A stretch of DNA of 64,000 nucleotides from Streptomyces cyaneus (GTDB lineage: Bacteria > Actinomycetota > Actinomycetes > Streptomycetales > Streptomycetaceae), in contig NZ_ML138680.1 of the NCBI RefSeq assembly GCF_004028635.1, positions 57,977 through 121,976 of the forward strand, given 5' to 3'. This document shows positions 37,127-45,463 of the stretch, piece by piece. Positions within the stretch are counted from its first letter, which is position 1. Every line of letters starts with the position of its first letter. The position numbers and the translations under genes were made by a program. The notes beneath the pieces were generated by a model. It was given only the letters and a program-made list of their open reading frames with translations, made no database searches and had not been told where the DNA came from.

Positions 37127-37153
37127 GACGAGGCAGCGACTCGGCCTGTGACA
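37127..37153 (-). promoter_or_regulatory. ECF41-type promoter for the DoxX gene
   Basis: Read on the minus strand: TGTCACA (37153-37147), a 16-base spacer, then CGTC (37130-37127), 35 bases upstream of the DoxX start. This equals the published ECF41 pattern TGTCACA-N16-CGTC as I recall it. Confidence 0.75.
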
Positions 37154-37197
37154 TGCCCGGACCCAGACAGTGGAGAGACGTGGGTCACACCGTGCCG

Positions 37198-37224
37198 TGT
37201 CACAGGAGTGAGGGCCGCCTCGTC
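37198..37224 (+). promoter_or_regulatory. ECF41-type promoter for the AhpD-like gene
   Basis: TGTCACA (37198-37204), 16 bases, CGTC (37221-37224), 39 bases before ATG 37264. It mirrors the DoxX promoter; the -10 regions share a 15-bp inverted repeat (37120-37134 and 37217-37231). Confidence 0.78.
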
Positions 37225-37263
37225 TCGGGTGTGAAGGCATCGACGAACGTGGAGGAGCACACG

Positions 37264-37737
37264 ATGGACGCGCGATTGAACTACTTCGCCAACCCGACCG
37301 CCGGCAAGGCGCTCAAGTACTTCATGTCGGCTGGCCGGGAGCTGAAGGAATTGCCGCTGTCGGCCACGACGCAGGAGTTGGTGGCGCTGCGCGTGAGCCA
37401 GATCAACGGCTGCGCGGTCTGCATCGACATGCACACCAAGGAAGCCGCCGCGGCCGGCGAGAGCCCGGTGCGGCTGAACTTGATCGCGGCTTGGCGGGAA
37501 GCAACGGTCTTCACCGAGGCTGAACGCGCCGCGCTCGCATTGGCGGAGCAGGGGACCCGGGTCGCGGACGCGGCCACCGGGGTCAGCGACGAGGTGTGGG
37601 CGCGTGCCGCCCAGCACTATGACGAGGAGCAGCTCACGGCCCTCGTGCTGCTGGTCTCGTTCATGAACACGGTGAACCGGCTGAACATCATCACCCAGCA
37701 GCCGGCCGGCGATTACCAGGTCGGACAGTTCCACTGA
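37264..37737 (+). CDS. Carboxymuconolactone decarboxylase / AhpD-like protein
   Basis: 157 aa. The CxxCxxxH peroxidase site appears as C50-A-V-C53-I-D-M-H57 after VALRVSQINGC. GGAGGAG precedes ATG 37264 by about 8 bases. CMD genes are the classic partner (COE) of ECF41 sigma factors. The sigma gene follows in the same direction. Probably a thiol-dependent peroxidase or hydroperoxide reductase. Confidence 0.9.
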   Translation: MDARLNYFANPTAGKALKYFMSAGRELKELPLSATTQELVALRVSQINGCAVCIDMHTKEAAAAGESPVRLNLIAAWREATVFTEAERAALALAEQGTRVADAATGVSDEVWARAAQHYDEEQLTALVLLVSFMNTVNRLNIITQQPAGDYQVGQFH

Positions 37738-37916
37738 ACCGCCACCGCACCCCTGGCCCGGGTCAGGCCTGCCGGGGCCGGGACGGCATGCTCAAGGCCA
37801 TCAGGTCGTCCGCGGGCGCGGGCGTTGTCCGCTCCGCTCACACATCGGATGATCTTCGAAAGATGCCTCGTCGGCGCGGGTCCGGCCGGGCACTCAGACC
37901 GCAAGGGGGAGTCGGC

Positions 37917-38840
37917 GTGAGCAAGGTCGAGGAGTTCGAGGAGCTGCGGCCGCTGCTGTTCTCGATCGCGTACCGGATCCTGGGCAGCGTGGGCGAGGCG
38001 GAGGACGCGGTGCAGGAAACCTGGCTCCGCTACGACGCCTCGACCACCCGGCCCGTGTCGGCCAAGGCGTTCTTGTCGGCCACGGTGACCCGGATTGCCA
38101 TCGACGTGCTGCGCTCCGCCCGGGTGCGACGGGAGGAGTACGTCGGACCGTGGCTCCCCGAGCCGCTGTTGGACGATCCGTACGAGGACCCGGCCCGCGC
38201 GGCGGAGCTGGCCGACTCGGTGTCAATGGCGGCGCTGCTGCTCCTGGAGCGGCTCAGCCCGCTGGAGCGGTCAGTGTTCGTGCTGCGGGAGGTCTTCGCC
38301 TTCGGCTTCGACGAGATCGCCGCGGCCGTGGGACGCTCGGAGGCGGCGTGCCGACAGCTGCTCGTACGGGCACGCCGCCACATGCACGAGGGGCGGCCCC
38401 GGTTCGAAGCGGACCGGCAGGAGCGGCAGGAGCTGGCGAGGCGGTTCTTCGAGGCACTGGCGCAGGGAGACGTGGACGGACTGCAGAGTCTGCTGTCGGC
38501 CGAAGTCCAGCTCGTCGGGGACGGCGGTGGCAAGGCCCCGCAGCTGGCCAGGGCCGTCGCCGGCGCCGAGAACGTGGCCAGGCTGCTCGCCACCGTCTAC
38601 CCGCTGATGGCACAGGTCGACATCACGTTCGAACCGCACGAGGTCAACGGCCAGCCGGGCGCGCTCTTCCGCGATCGCGACGGCAAGGTCCTCCACATCC
38701 TCGCCCTCGACGTGCTCGACGGGCAGATCCAGACCATCCGCTCGGTCATCAACCCCGACAAGCTCGGCCACCTCGGCCCGGTCGCCGACGCCTGGGCCGT
38801 TGATCAGGAAGTGAAGCAGACCCGCAAGCAGACGCAGTGA
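37917..38840 (+). CDS. ECF41 sigma factor with SnoaL-like extension
   Basis: 307 aa from GTG 37917 (GGGGGAG 5 bases upstream; the longer frame is rejected). Sigma2 (LFSIAYRILGSVGEAEDAVQ), linker with W79-L-P-E, sigma4 (LSPLERSVFVLREVFAFGFD), then a C-terminal SnoaL-like domain with D202-G-G-G-K and the terminal N279-P-D-K-L. These three motifs mark the ECF41 group, where the C-terminal domain both activates and restrains the sigma factor in place of an anti-sigma. Its likely targets are the two promoters at 37.1-37.2 kb. Confidence 0.93.
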   Translation: MSKVEEFEELRPLLFSIAYRILGSVGEAEDAVQETWLRYDASTTRPVSAKAFLSATVTRIAIDVLRSARVRREEYVGPWLPEPLLDDPYEDPARAAELADSVSMAALLLLERLSPLERSVFVLREVFAFGFDEIAAAVGRSEAACRQLLVRARRHMHEGRPRFEADRQERQELARRFFEALAQGDVDGLQSLLSAEVQLVGDGGGKAPQLARAVAGAENVARLLATVYPLMAQVDITFEPHEVNGQPGALFRDRDGKVLHILALDVLDGQIQTIRSVINPDKLGHLGPVADAWAVDQEVKQTRKQTQ

Positions 38841-39164
38841 CCTCCCAACCAGCCTGATAGAGCAGGATCGGACGTTCAGAGCAGTCGCAGGCCGATACGG
38901 GGTCGGAATAGGGACGGCCCGGGAAGCCGGTGTTGCTGTCAGAAGTTTTGACAGGCGGTGATCCAGACCGTGTCGCGTGGGGGCCCCATCAGCCGGTGGA
39001 GGCCGGTCGGGCGCCCCGGCAGGCTAGCTGAAGGAGGTGCTGGAGTGTCAGTTCTGGTCGCTAGCCTGGCTGTTGGCGCTTGAGAAGGCGCTGGTTTCCC
39101 GTCCGGGACCGCGATGGCCTACTCAGGGTCCACGATGCGACAATGTGTCGGTGCTGTTGGCCGC

Positions 39165-39290
39165 GGCGCCGGCGCCGACTGCGCGACCGCCACGGCCGCG
39201 ATCACCGGTACGAGCGGGAACGACAACATCACCGGCACCCCGAACAATGCCGTGATCTTCGCCCTGGGCGAGGACGGCACAGGGGTGGAA
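39165..39290 (+). pseudogene. RTX/calcium-binding repeat protein fragment
   Basis: A short frame reads ATATAAITGTSGNDNITGTP and NNAVIFALGEDGT, like the start of an RTX-type calcium-binding repeat protein. It is cut at the 3' end of the neighbouring gene. The remainder of 38841-39164 shows no gene. Confidence 0.5.
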
Positions 39291-39295
39291 TCTCA

Positions 39296-40696
39296 TCAAA
39301 GTAACCCGAATGGGTTCGTGCGGTCCTTCCAACTCGGCTTTCGCACCTTGTATTTTTGAGCGACGGCTTCTTCGAGTGTTGTCGGCACACGCGTCCGGAA
39401 TGGCCTCACATTCATCGAATGGTCGGGCGGGATCTCGATCTCGCCTTGGAACGCCTTGGCGAGGTCCTCGGCCGTCCACGGGACGCTCTTCCACTCGCCT
39501 AGGTACAGCTGATACTCCTTGCGTGGCGGCAACTGCGCCTTGAGACGCTCGACGAGCAGCTCGGTGACTTTGGTGGAGTCGTGTTCCGTCCGAAATCGAG
39601 CGTTGCCGTAGGTCGGCAGCAGCCGGTTCACCGCGGCGAGGACCATCCTGTTGATGTGGTTGTTCTGCTGCGATTCCCAGCTGTCCCGCCAGAGGTTGGT
39701 CGGCAGCGGGGCCTGGGTGGCCACCCAGTCACGCAAGTTGACGAAGTCGGGGTCGTTCACTTCGTCGCAGACGATGTCCGCCGCGAGCGAGGCCACCAGA
39801 TACTCGAAGACCAGCCAGCCTCGCGTGAGGTAATCCGGCGAGGAGAGGATGACGACCTTGGTGATCAGTTCAGCCATGGAATCGAGGATCTGTTTGAATT
39901 GCGCCTCCTCTGCCTCCGTCCGCGGCAGCTGCGGGAATGACGCGTAGTCGTAAACGATCCAGCAGTCCTTCAGGGCGCGAAGCCGCTGCAGTTGCTGCCC
40001 GGTTGGGTCCGGATGCTCGTCCGTCTCCCAGCGGTGTGAGACGAAGAGCACCGGATGCCCGAAGCGGCTCGTCTCGACTTCAGCCAGCTCGCTCCGCTGC
40101 TCCTCGGTCGCCGCTTCCCACTCCTGCGTGATGCGTTCGATTGCTTCCTTGTGAGCGACGCGGGATGGGCCGACGAAGCGGACAGCGGTCAGGCGTCGGC
40201 CCCACCCCGCCCGGACCAGCACCGAGTCCCCGCTGGAGGACATCGACACCGTCCCATCGTCGCTCTCGAGCCATGTGCCCGGGATCCGCTCATGCTTGAG
40301 CCTCAAACGCACCGGTTGCCGCAGGAGCGACCTCGGCACATCCACGTACTCGGTGTGGTAGCTGACGACCTGGTCTGAGTCGAGATCGGCGAGCTTCCGA
40401 CGGACCTTCAGTAGCGGCGCCACCCGTTTGCGGACTTTGCGCAGAGCCTCGGCGCCGACGCGGTAGTCCCCGTACGTCAGGGTATCGATGTCCTGATACC
40501 GCGGAAATACGGTCCATGTCTGAAGGTCATCGGCATGGACGAGCTTCACGCAATCCCACTTCTGCGGCCCGTGCTGTCCTCGGCGCAGCAGCTTGCTCAA
40601 CCCCATGCCGGCGAGCGCGAGCAGCGGGGCGACGCCGAGCATCGGTGGCAGATTGAGGAGTGACTCCCAGTCATCGTCCTCATCATCCAGCGACAT
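39296..40696 (-). CDS. Membrane-anchored TIR-like (SHRW) protein of unknown function
   Basis: 466 aa from ATG 40696 with AAGGAGG 6 bases upstream. Residues 1-10 are acidic; about 18-37 form one hydrophobic helix, followed by basic residues, suggesting a membrane anchor with a cytoplasmic body. Residues about 214-303 resemble a TIR-like fold: VLFVSHRWETDEHPDP, CWIVYDYASFPQLPR, KVVILSSPDYLTRGWLVFEY. SHRW near the first strand and a conserved Glu (298) in WLVFEY are reminiscent of NADase TIR or heterokaryon-type domains. The last 150 residues are unassigned. The defence role is inference. Confidence 0.6.
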   Translation of the reverse strand: MSLDDEDDDWESLLNLPPMLGVAPLLALAGMGLSKLLRRGQHGPQKWDCVKLVHADDLQTWTVFPRYQDIDTLTYGDYRVGAEALRKVRKRVAPLLKVRRKLADLDSDQVVSYHTEYVDVPRSLLRQPVRLRLKHERIPGTWLESDDGTVSMSSSGDSVLVRAGWGRRLTAVRFVGPSRVAHKEAIERITQEWEAATEEQRSELAEVETSRFGHPVLFVSHRWETDEHPDPTGQQLQRLRALKDCWIVYDYASFPQLPRTEAEEAQFKQILDSMAELITKVVILSSPDYLTRGWLVFEYLVASLAADIVCDEVNDPDFVNLRDWVATQAPLPTNLWRDSWESQQNNHINRMVLAAVNRLLPTYGNARFRTEHDSTKVTELLVERLKAQLPPRKEYQLYLGEWKSVPWTAEDLAKAFQGEIEIPPDHSMNVRPFRTRVPTTLEEAVAQKYKVRKPSWKDRTNPFGLL

Positions 40697-40972
40697 CGCG
40701 CCTCCTTTCTGCGTGACCTCCGGTGTATGTGAGCGATCAGCGGAACTCGCCGTATCAGCTCGATGTCTCTTCAGGCGTTGCTGGCGCTCGTGGATTGCGC
40801 GCAGTACCGAGCGCCATCGAAGGCGTCATGAACGTCAGGGCCGGCGAACACGAATGGGGTGACAGTGGGGTCGTACAGGCCGATGTTGGGACCGGTGATC
40901 TTGGCGTGGAGTCGGTCGTCGTCGGTGGTCTCGAACCGGACGTTCTTGTGCCAATACCCTCGTGTTGAGGCG

Positions 40973-42370
40973 ATGGCACATTCGAACGTCACCCCCAACG
41001 CGGCATGGGACTGCATCATCGGCGGCACGGAGGGCCATGCACCGTGCGCCTCGTGCAACCGACAGCGCATCCTGATCGGTCAGACGGCCGAGGGAACCCT
41101 CCTGTGCAAGGCGTACTCGTTCCCCGACGAACCGGTCGAGCGTTGTTCAGCCTGCGATGAGCCGGCGGACCTCTACTCCGGCCGCCGCTGCCCCCGCTGC
41201 ACCCTGGCCGCCCGCGTGACCGATCTGCTCTCCGCGGACGCAAGCGTGGCCCAGCCACTCCAACCCCTCGCCGCGGTACTGACCGGAGCGGACAACCCCT
41301 ACCGCGTCCTGCCGTGGCTGCGCCGAAGCCCTACCGCCCATCTGCTGGGACGCTTGGCACTCGATCCCGAAGCGCTGAACCACAAATCCCTGGACACGCT
41401 GCCGCAGCGGGCTGCCACCGCCTACGTGCGTGGGCTACTCGTCACCGCCGGCATCCTGCCGCCACGCGATGAGAATCTCGCCCTCCTCACCAACTGGGTC
41501 GAACGGACCGTGGCCGAACTGCCAGCGCGGCACGCCAACCTCATCCGTCCGTTCGCCGAGTGGCACATCATCCGCGACGCCCGCCGACGCTCATCCCGCG
41601 GCCGTTACACCTACGCCGCACACAAGGGTGACTGCGGCAACGTCCTCGCCGCCATGAACTTCCTGAACTGGCTCGGCACCCAGCACCTGAGTCTCTCCCA
41701 GCTCCAGCAGCGGCATCTGGACACCTGGGCGATCGAGCGGCCAACCCTGCGCTCCCGTTCCATCCCCTTCCTCCGCTGGAGCACTGCACGACGTCTCTGC
41801 CCGCCCGATCTGGTCATCGAGCGCTCAGCCGCCCAACTCCCGGGCCACTTCCAGGCCGAGGAGGAGCACCGAAAAGAGCTGCTGCGCTGCTTCAACGACA
41901 CGGCGTTGCCCCTGGAGGTCCGCGTCGCGGCTGCTCTCGTCCGCCTCTACGCCCTCCCCCTGACCCGCATCGTCGAACTCACCGACGACCACATTCGCCG
42001 CGACCAGGGGCATACCTACCTGACGGTCAACCACCACCCCTTCGTGCTCCCGCCCAAGCTCGCCCGCCTCATCGACGATCAGCGGCAGTACAGCCCCCGG
42101 CACAGCAACGCGGCCGGATGCAGATACCTCTTGCCCGGTCACAGCCCTGGACGCCCGCGCAACCCTCTCGGCCTCGCCGACACCTTGAGACGCCACGGTC
42201 TGCCCGCCCGCGCTGCACGGAACACCGCCATGACGGACGCCCTGGTAGCCCTGCCGCCCATGGTCATCGCCGACCTGCTCGGCATCCACCCCAAGACAGC
42301 CGAACGCTGGGCCACCCTCGCCGGCGGGAACTGGTCCGATTACTTGGCAGCGCGACGGGCCGACCCGTAG
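40973..42370 (+). CDS. Tyrosine-recombinase-like protein with N-terminal zinc ribbon
   Basis: 465 aa from ATG 40973; the upstream open frame to 40859 is not supported. The N-terminus has paired cysteines (CASCNRQR; CSACDEPADL; RRCPRC), a likely zinc ribbon. The body is helical like core-binding and catalytic parts of XerC/D-type integrases (LPLEVRVAAALVRLYALPLT; HGLPARAARNTAMTDALVAL; VIADLLGIHPKTAERWATLAGGNWSDYLAAR). I see no clear R-HxxR-Y set. Such proteins are common in Streptomyces accessory DNA. Bases 40697-40972 hold only a minus-strand frame of uncertain reality. Confidence 0.55.
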   Translation: MAHSNVTPNAAWDCIIGGTEGHAPCASCNRQRILIGQTAEGTLLCKAYSFPDEPVERCSACDEPADLYSGRRCPRCTLAARVTDLLSADASVAQPLQPLAAVLTGADNPYRVLPWLRRSPTAHLLGRLALDPEALNHKSLDTLPQRAATAYVRGLLVTAGILPPRDENLALLTNWVERTVAELPARHANLIRPFAEWHIIRDARRRSSRGRYTYAAHKGDCGNVLAAMNFLNWLGTQHLSLSQLQQRHLDTWAIERPTLRSRSIPFLRWSTARRLCPPDLVIERSAAQLPGHFQAEEEHRKELLRCFNDTALPLEVRVAAALVRLYALPLTRIVELTDDHIRRDQGHTYLTVNHHPFVLPPKLARLIDDQRQYSPRHSNAAGCRYLLPGHSPGRPRNPLGLADTLRRHGLPARAARNTAMTDALVALPPMVIADLLGIHPKTAERWATLAGGNWSDYLAARRADP

Positions 42371-42408
42371 GGCTAGGCAGTTGAGCAGGGCAGTGTTCCG
42401 AGTCTGCC

Positions 42409-43392
42409 TTATTGGGGGATGGTGAGCAGGATGCGGCCGTGGCCACCGCCGGCGTCGACGTGGTCGTGGGCCTTGGCGATGTCGTCCAGCGGGTGACGGT
42501 CGCCGACGTCGACGGTGAGGGCGCCGACGGCGGCTGCGGAGGTGAGGTCTCGGGCGGCCTGGCGCTTGGCCTCGGCGGGGAAGTCGTCGCTGCCGAGCAG
42601 CCGCAGGGTGACGTTGTTGAACAGCAGCGGCCAGAAGGGGATCTCGGTGCGGTCCGTGCGGGTGGCGTAGGCGGCGATGACGGCGTTGTTGGCGGCGATG
42701 GCGTTGTCGAGGTCGGCGTTGTCGGACAGCGCGACCTCGATGATCCGGTCGACGCCTCGCGGCGCGTACGAGCGGATGGCCGCGGCGGGGTCGCCGGTGT
42801 CCAGGGCGATGGCATGGGAGACGACGGCCGGGTCGACGAGGTCGAGGTCGGCGGTGCGGCGGACGGTGGCGATCACGGTGGCGCCGGCCCAGTGGGCGAG
42901 CTGGGCGGCCAGGGAGCCGACGCCGCCGAGAACGCCGTGGACCAGGATCAGTTGGCCGTCGACCGGGCCGTCGGCGAAGACGGTGCGGTGGGCGGTGATG
43001 CCGGGGATGCCGAGGCTCGCCCCCAGCTCGTCACTGAGGTGGTCGGGCAGGGGTGCGGCCTGGTGGTCGGGTACGAGGGTGTACTGGGCGGCGGTGCCGA
43101 AGGGGCGGTAGGACTGGGCGCCGTATACCCAGACCCGTTGTCCGACGCGGCGGGCGTCGACTTGGGCGCCCACGGCGTCGATGACTCCGACGGCGTCGCT
43201 GTGCGGGATCACTCGCGGGAAGGGCATGGACGAGCCGAGCCAGCCGCGCCGTTTCTTGGTGTCGCCGGGGTTGACGCCCGAGACGGTGACGCGGACGCGG
43301 ACCTCGCCGGGGCCGGGGACGGGATCAGGGAGTTCGCCGACGTGCAGGACATCGGCGGCGGGGCCCTGTTCGTCGTACCAGGAAGCAAGCAT
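42409..43392 (-). CDS. Zinc-independent MDR oxidoreductase (quinone-reductase-like)
   Basis: 327 aa NADPH-dependent enoyl/quinone reductase. GEVRVRVTVSGVNPGDTKKR in the N-terminal GroES-like fold and VHGVLGGVGSLAAQLAHWAG in the Rossmann domain. No structural-zinc cysteines are seen. ATG 43392 has GGAGG 8 bases upstream. The PadR gene ends on the same strand 20 bases before it, so the two form an operon; the pair diverges from the SnoaL gene. Confidence 0.88.
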   Translation of the reverse strand: MLASWYDEQGPAADVLHVGELPDPVPGPGEVRVRVTVSGVNPGDTKKRRGWLGSSMPFPRVIPHSDAVGVIDAVGAQVDARRVGQRVWVYGAQSYRPFGTAAQYTLVPDHQAAPLPDHLSDELGASLGIPGITAHRTVFADGPVDGQLILVHGVLGGVGSLAAQLAHWAGATVIATVRRTADLDLVDPAVVSHAIALDTGDPAAAIRSYAPRGVDRIIEVALSDNADLDNAIAANNAVIAAYATRTDRTEIPFWPLLFNNVTLRLLGSDDFPAEAKRQAARDLTSAAAVGALTVDVGDRHPLDDIAKAHDHVDAGGGHGRILLTIPQ

Positions 43393-43412
43393 GGGGGTAC
43401 CTCCGTGGACAG

Positions 43413-43991
43413 TCAGCTCGCGGGAGCGGCGGGCGCATGCGGATCGCTGACGGTGCATGCGGTGTCGAATGCGGGCGGTTCCTCCCCGAGGGTCTCGCGC
43501 AGCCAGGTCCGTTCGGCGCGGCTGGTGGCGCGGGCGGTGAGCAGCATGCCCCGCCGGTAGGGGTCGGCGACCTCCTCGGCACGCAGGGGCCGCTCGTTGT
43601 CGTAGAAGAAGCTCGCCGGTTCTTCCAGGAACTCCAGCCGTCTGCGCAGCACCGCGTGCTGTTCGGCCACGTCGGGCAGGTGGGAGAGGAAGGCAAGGAC
43701 GACGTAGAACCGGGTGAAGTCGGTGATCTCGTGGTCGGCGGGCTTGCGCAGACGCTGAAGCATTTCGGCCCGTCCGGCCGCGGTCGGGCTGAGCACATAC
43801 CGGGCCGCCCCCGCAGCTGGGTCGGCGCGCCGCTCGATCAGGCCCGCCCTGGTCAGACGGTTGATCGCCGGATACAGGCTGCCGTCACTGACCGGCCGCG
43901 TATAGCCGGTCAGCTGTGAGACGCGGCGGCGCAGCTCGTGTCCAGGCAGGGGTCCCTCGGCGAGGAAGCCGAGTATCGCGAGTTCCAGCAT
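43413..43991 (-). CDS. PadR-family transcriptional regulator
   Basis: 192 aa. An N-terminal winged helix (MLELAILGFLAEGPLPGHEL, DGSLYPAINRLTRAGLIERR) and C-terminal coiled dimerisation region (Vir_act_alpha_C-like) are typical of PadR subfamily 1/2. It sits upstream of the oxidoreductase gene and 21 bases from a perfect inverted repeat (44012-44043) that is the obvious operator for itself and the divergent gene. Confidence 0.9.
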   Translation of the reverse strand: MLELAILGFLAEGPLPGHELRRRVSQLTGYTRPVSDGSLYPAINRLTRAGLIERRADPAAGAARYVLSPTAAGRAEMLQRLRKPADHEITDFTRFYVVLAFLSHLPDVAEQHAVLRRRLEFLEEPASFFYDNERPLRAEEVADPYRRGMLLTARATSRAERTWLRETLGEEPPAFDTACTVSDPHAPAAPAS

Positions 43992-44011
43992 GACCCTATC
44001 TTCGCATGCGA

Positions 44012-44043
44012 ACATCGAATCGATGTAGACATCGATTCGATGT
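44012..44043. promoter_or_regulatory. Probable PadR operator
   Basis: Perfect 15-bp inverted repeat ACATCGAATCGATGT, spacer AG, ACATCGATTCGATGT. It lies between the divergent padR and SnoaL-like genes. Each arm is itself nearly palindromic (ATCGAATCGAT), so four half-sites may be present. Confidence 0.8.
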
Positions 44044-44088
44044 AAGCTCCCAGGTACCCACCCAACGTCTCTGGAGAGGCACAGCAAG

Positions 44089-44508
44089 ATGCCATCGCAG
44101 TCCAGCGAGTCAGTGATGAACCGTTTCGTCGAGTTCATCAACACGGGCAACGAGGATCTCGCCCGCGAGGTCATTTCTCCGGACGCGGTGTTCCACGCGC
44201 CAAGCCACCCGGAACCACTGCGGGGGCCCGATGGGTACTTGGAAGTCCTCGGGATGATGCGCAGCGCCTTCCCGGACGTCCAGTGGACGCTGGAGGAGAC
44301 GGTCACCGAAGGCGACACGGTGGCCGCGCGGTTCACCATGCGGGGAACCCACGACGGTGAATTCTTCGGGATCCCGGCGAGCGGCAACAAGATCTCGGTG
44401 CAGGCCATGAACTTCTACCACCTGGCCGACGGCCGGATCGTCGGCGAACGGGGCCAGCCCGATCTCCTCGGGGTGATGCAGCAGATCGGTGCCCTACCGG
44501 CGCCGTGA
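44089..44508 (+). CDS. SnoaL-like polyketide cyclase-family protein
   Basis: 139 aa NTF2-fold protein. VMNRFVEFINTGNEDLAREV and FHAPSHPEPLRGPDGYLEVL, then HDGEFFGIPASGNKI, are the SnoaL/ester-cyclase pattern. It is divergent from padR and probably controlled by the shared operator. Substrate unknown. Confidence 0.85.
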   Translation: MPSQSSESVMNRFVEFINTGNEDLAREVISPDAVFHAPSHPEPLRGPDGYLEVLGMMRSAFPDVQWTLEETVTEGDTVAARFTMRGTHDGEFFGIPASGNKISVQAMNFYHLADGRIVGERGQPDLLGVMQQIGALPAP

Positions 44509-44734
44509 ACCTCGTAGCGCCGGTGAGCTTTCTGCCGCGCGGGATTGCCGCTGCCAGGAGGGGGCCGTACGGCGCGGTGGCAGAGGGCGAAGGCCCGCAC
44601 CGGAGCGCGGGCGGCCGGCGCGGGTTCACCACAAGAGGCCAGTCTTCTTCTTGCTCCGGCGTCTTCGCGCAGACAGCGACCCTTCGGCGAGAGCTTTACA
44701 CCTTGTCACCGCTGACGTGACCGAGCCGGGTACG

Positions 44735-45401
44735 GAACTGCTCGCTCTACGGCGAATACTGCAACCCTCGAATACCGACAGTCCACCAGTGGGACGACCT
44801 GCCCGGCGACTTCGAGGCCACCCGCACCGTGCACTACGCGGCGATCCGCCAGCCCACGGACCCCGAGGCGTTCATCACAGACCTGAAGCGGCGGATGACC
44901 GAGGCCCTGGACCGGCTGTCCGGGGCGCTCGCAGACGGCTCGGCGGGCGGGGTGAAGGTCACCAACCGGCACGGAGAACCGTGGATCAAGGTTCCGAAAC
45001 TGGAGAGGCTGGACGAGTCCACCGGCCTCCAGGCGCTCAAGGACGAGGTCATACGCCGCTGGGGCGTGCTCGATCTGCTGGACGTGCTGAAGAACGCCGA
45101 CTTCCTCACCAGCTTCACCGACGAGTTCGCCTCGGTCGCCGCCTACGAGCGCATCGACCGCGCCGTCCTCCAGCGCCGCCTGCTGCTCGCTCCCTTCGCG
45201 CTGGGGACGAACATGGGGATCCGCGACATCGTGGCGACCGCCGAGCACGGCGAGACCCCCTCGATGCGGGAGATCGCCAGGAGCGTGGGCCTGTCGAGTA
45301 CGGGATCAGTCGCGTACCAACTCGATCAGATGGCGCAGCTCGGCGCAATCGATCACGGCCCGGGGCGCGGACCCGGGAGGAGTATTGCTCTGCGCGGGTG
45401 A
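44735..45401 (+). pseudogene. Chimera: Tn3 TnpA internal fragment fused to LexA-like winged helix
   Basis: From about 44740 the frame reads NPRIPTVHQWDDLPGDFEAT, HYAAIRQPTDPEAFITDLKR, then LLDVLKNADFLTSFTDEFAS and FALGTNMGIRDIVATAEHGE, all Tn3 TnpA. At about 45250 it changes within the same frame to PSMREIARSVGLSSTGSVAY, the recognition-helix region of LexA, ending at 45401. It is a fusion of two truncated genes. Bases 44509-44734 show no gene. Confidence 0.75.
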
Positions 45402-45463
45402 CTGACGACGCCCAGCTCCAGGGCAGTTAGACCGGTTGGACCCAACAGGTCTGACCGTAGCTC

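Noticed and set aside
40771..41070. A minus-strand frame of 99 codons
   Set aside because: The tail looks somewhat protein-like (VRFETTDDDRLHAKITG), but it overlaps the start of the recombinase-like gene and has no recognised family, so it is not called.
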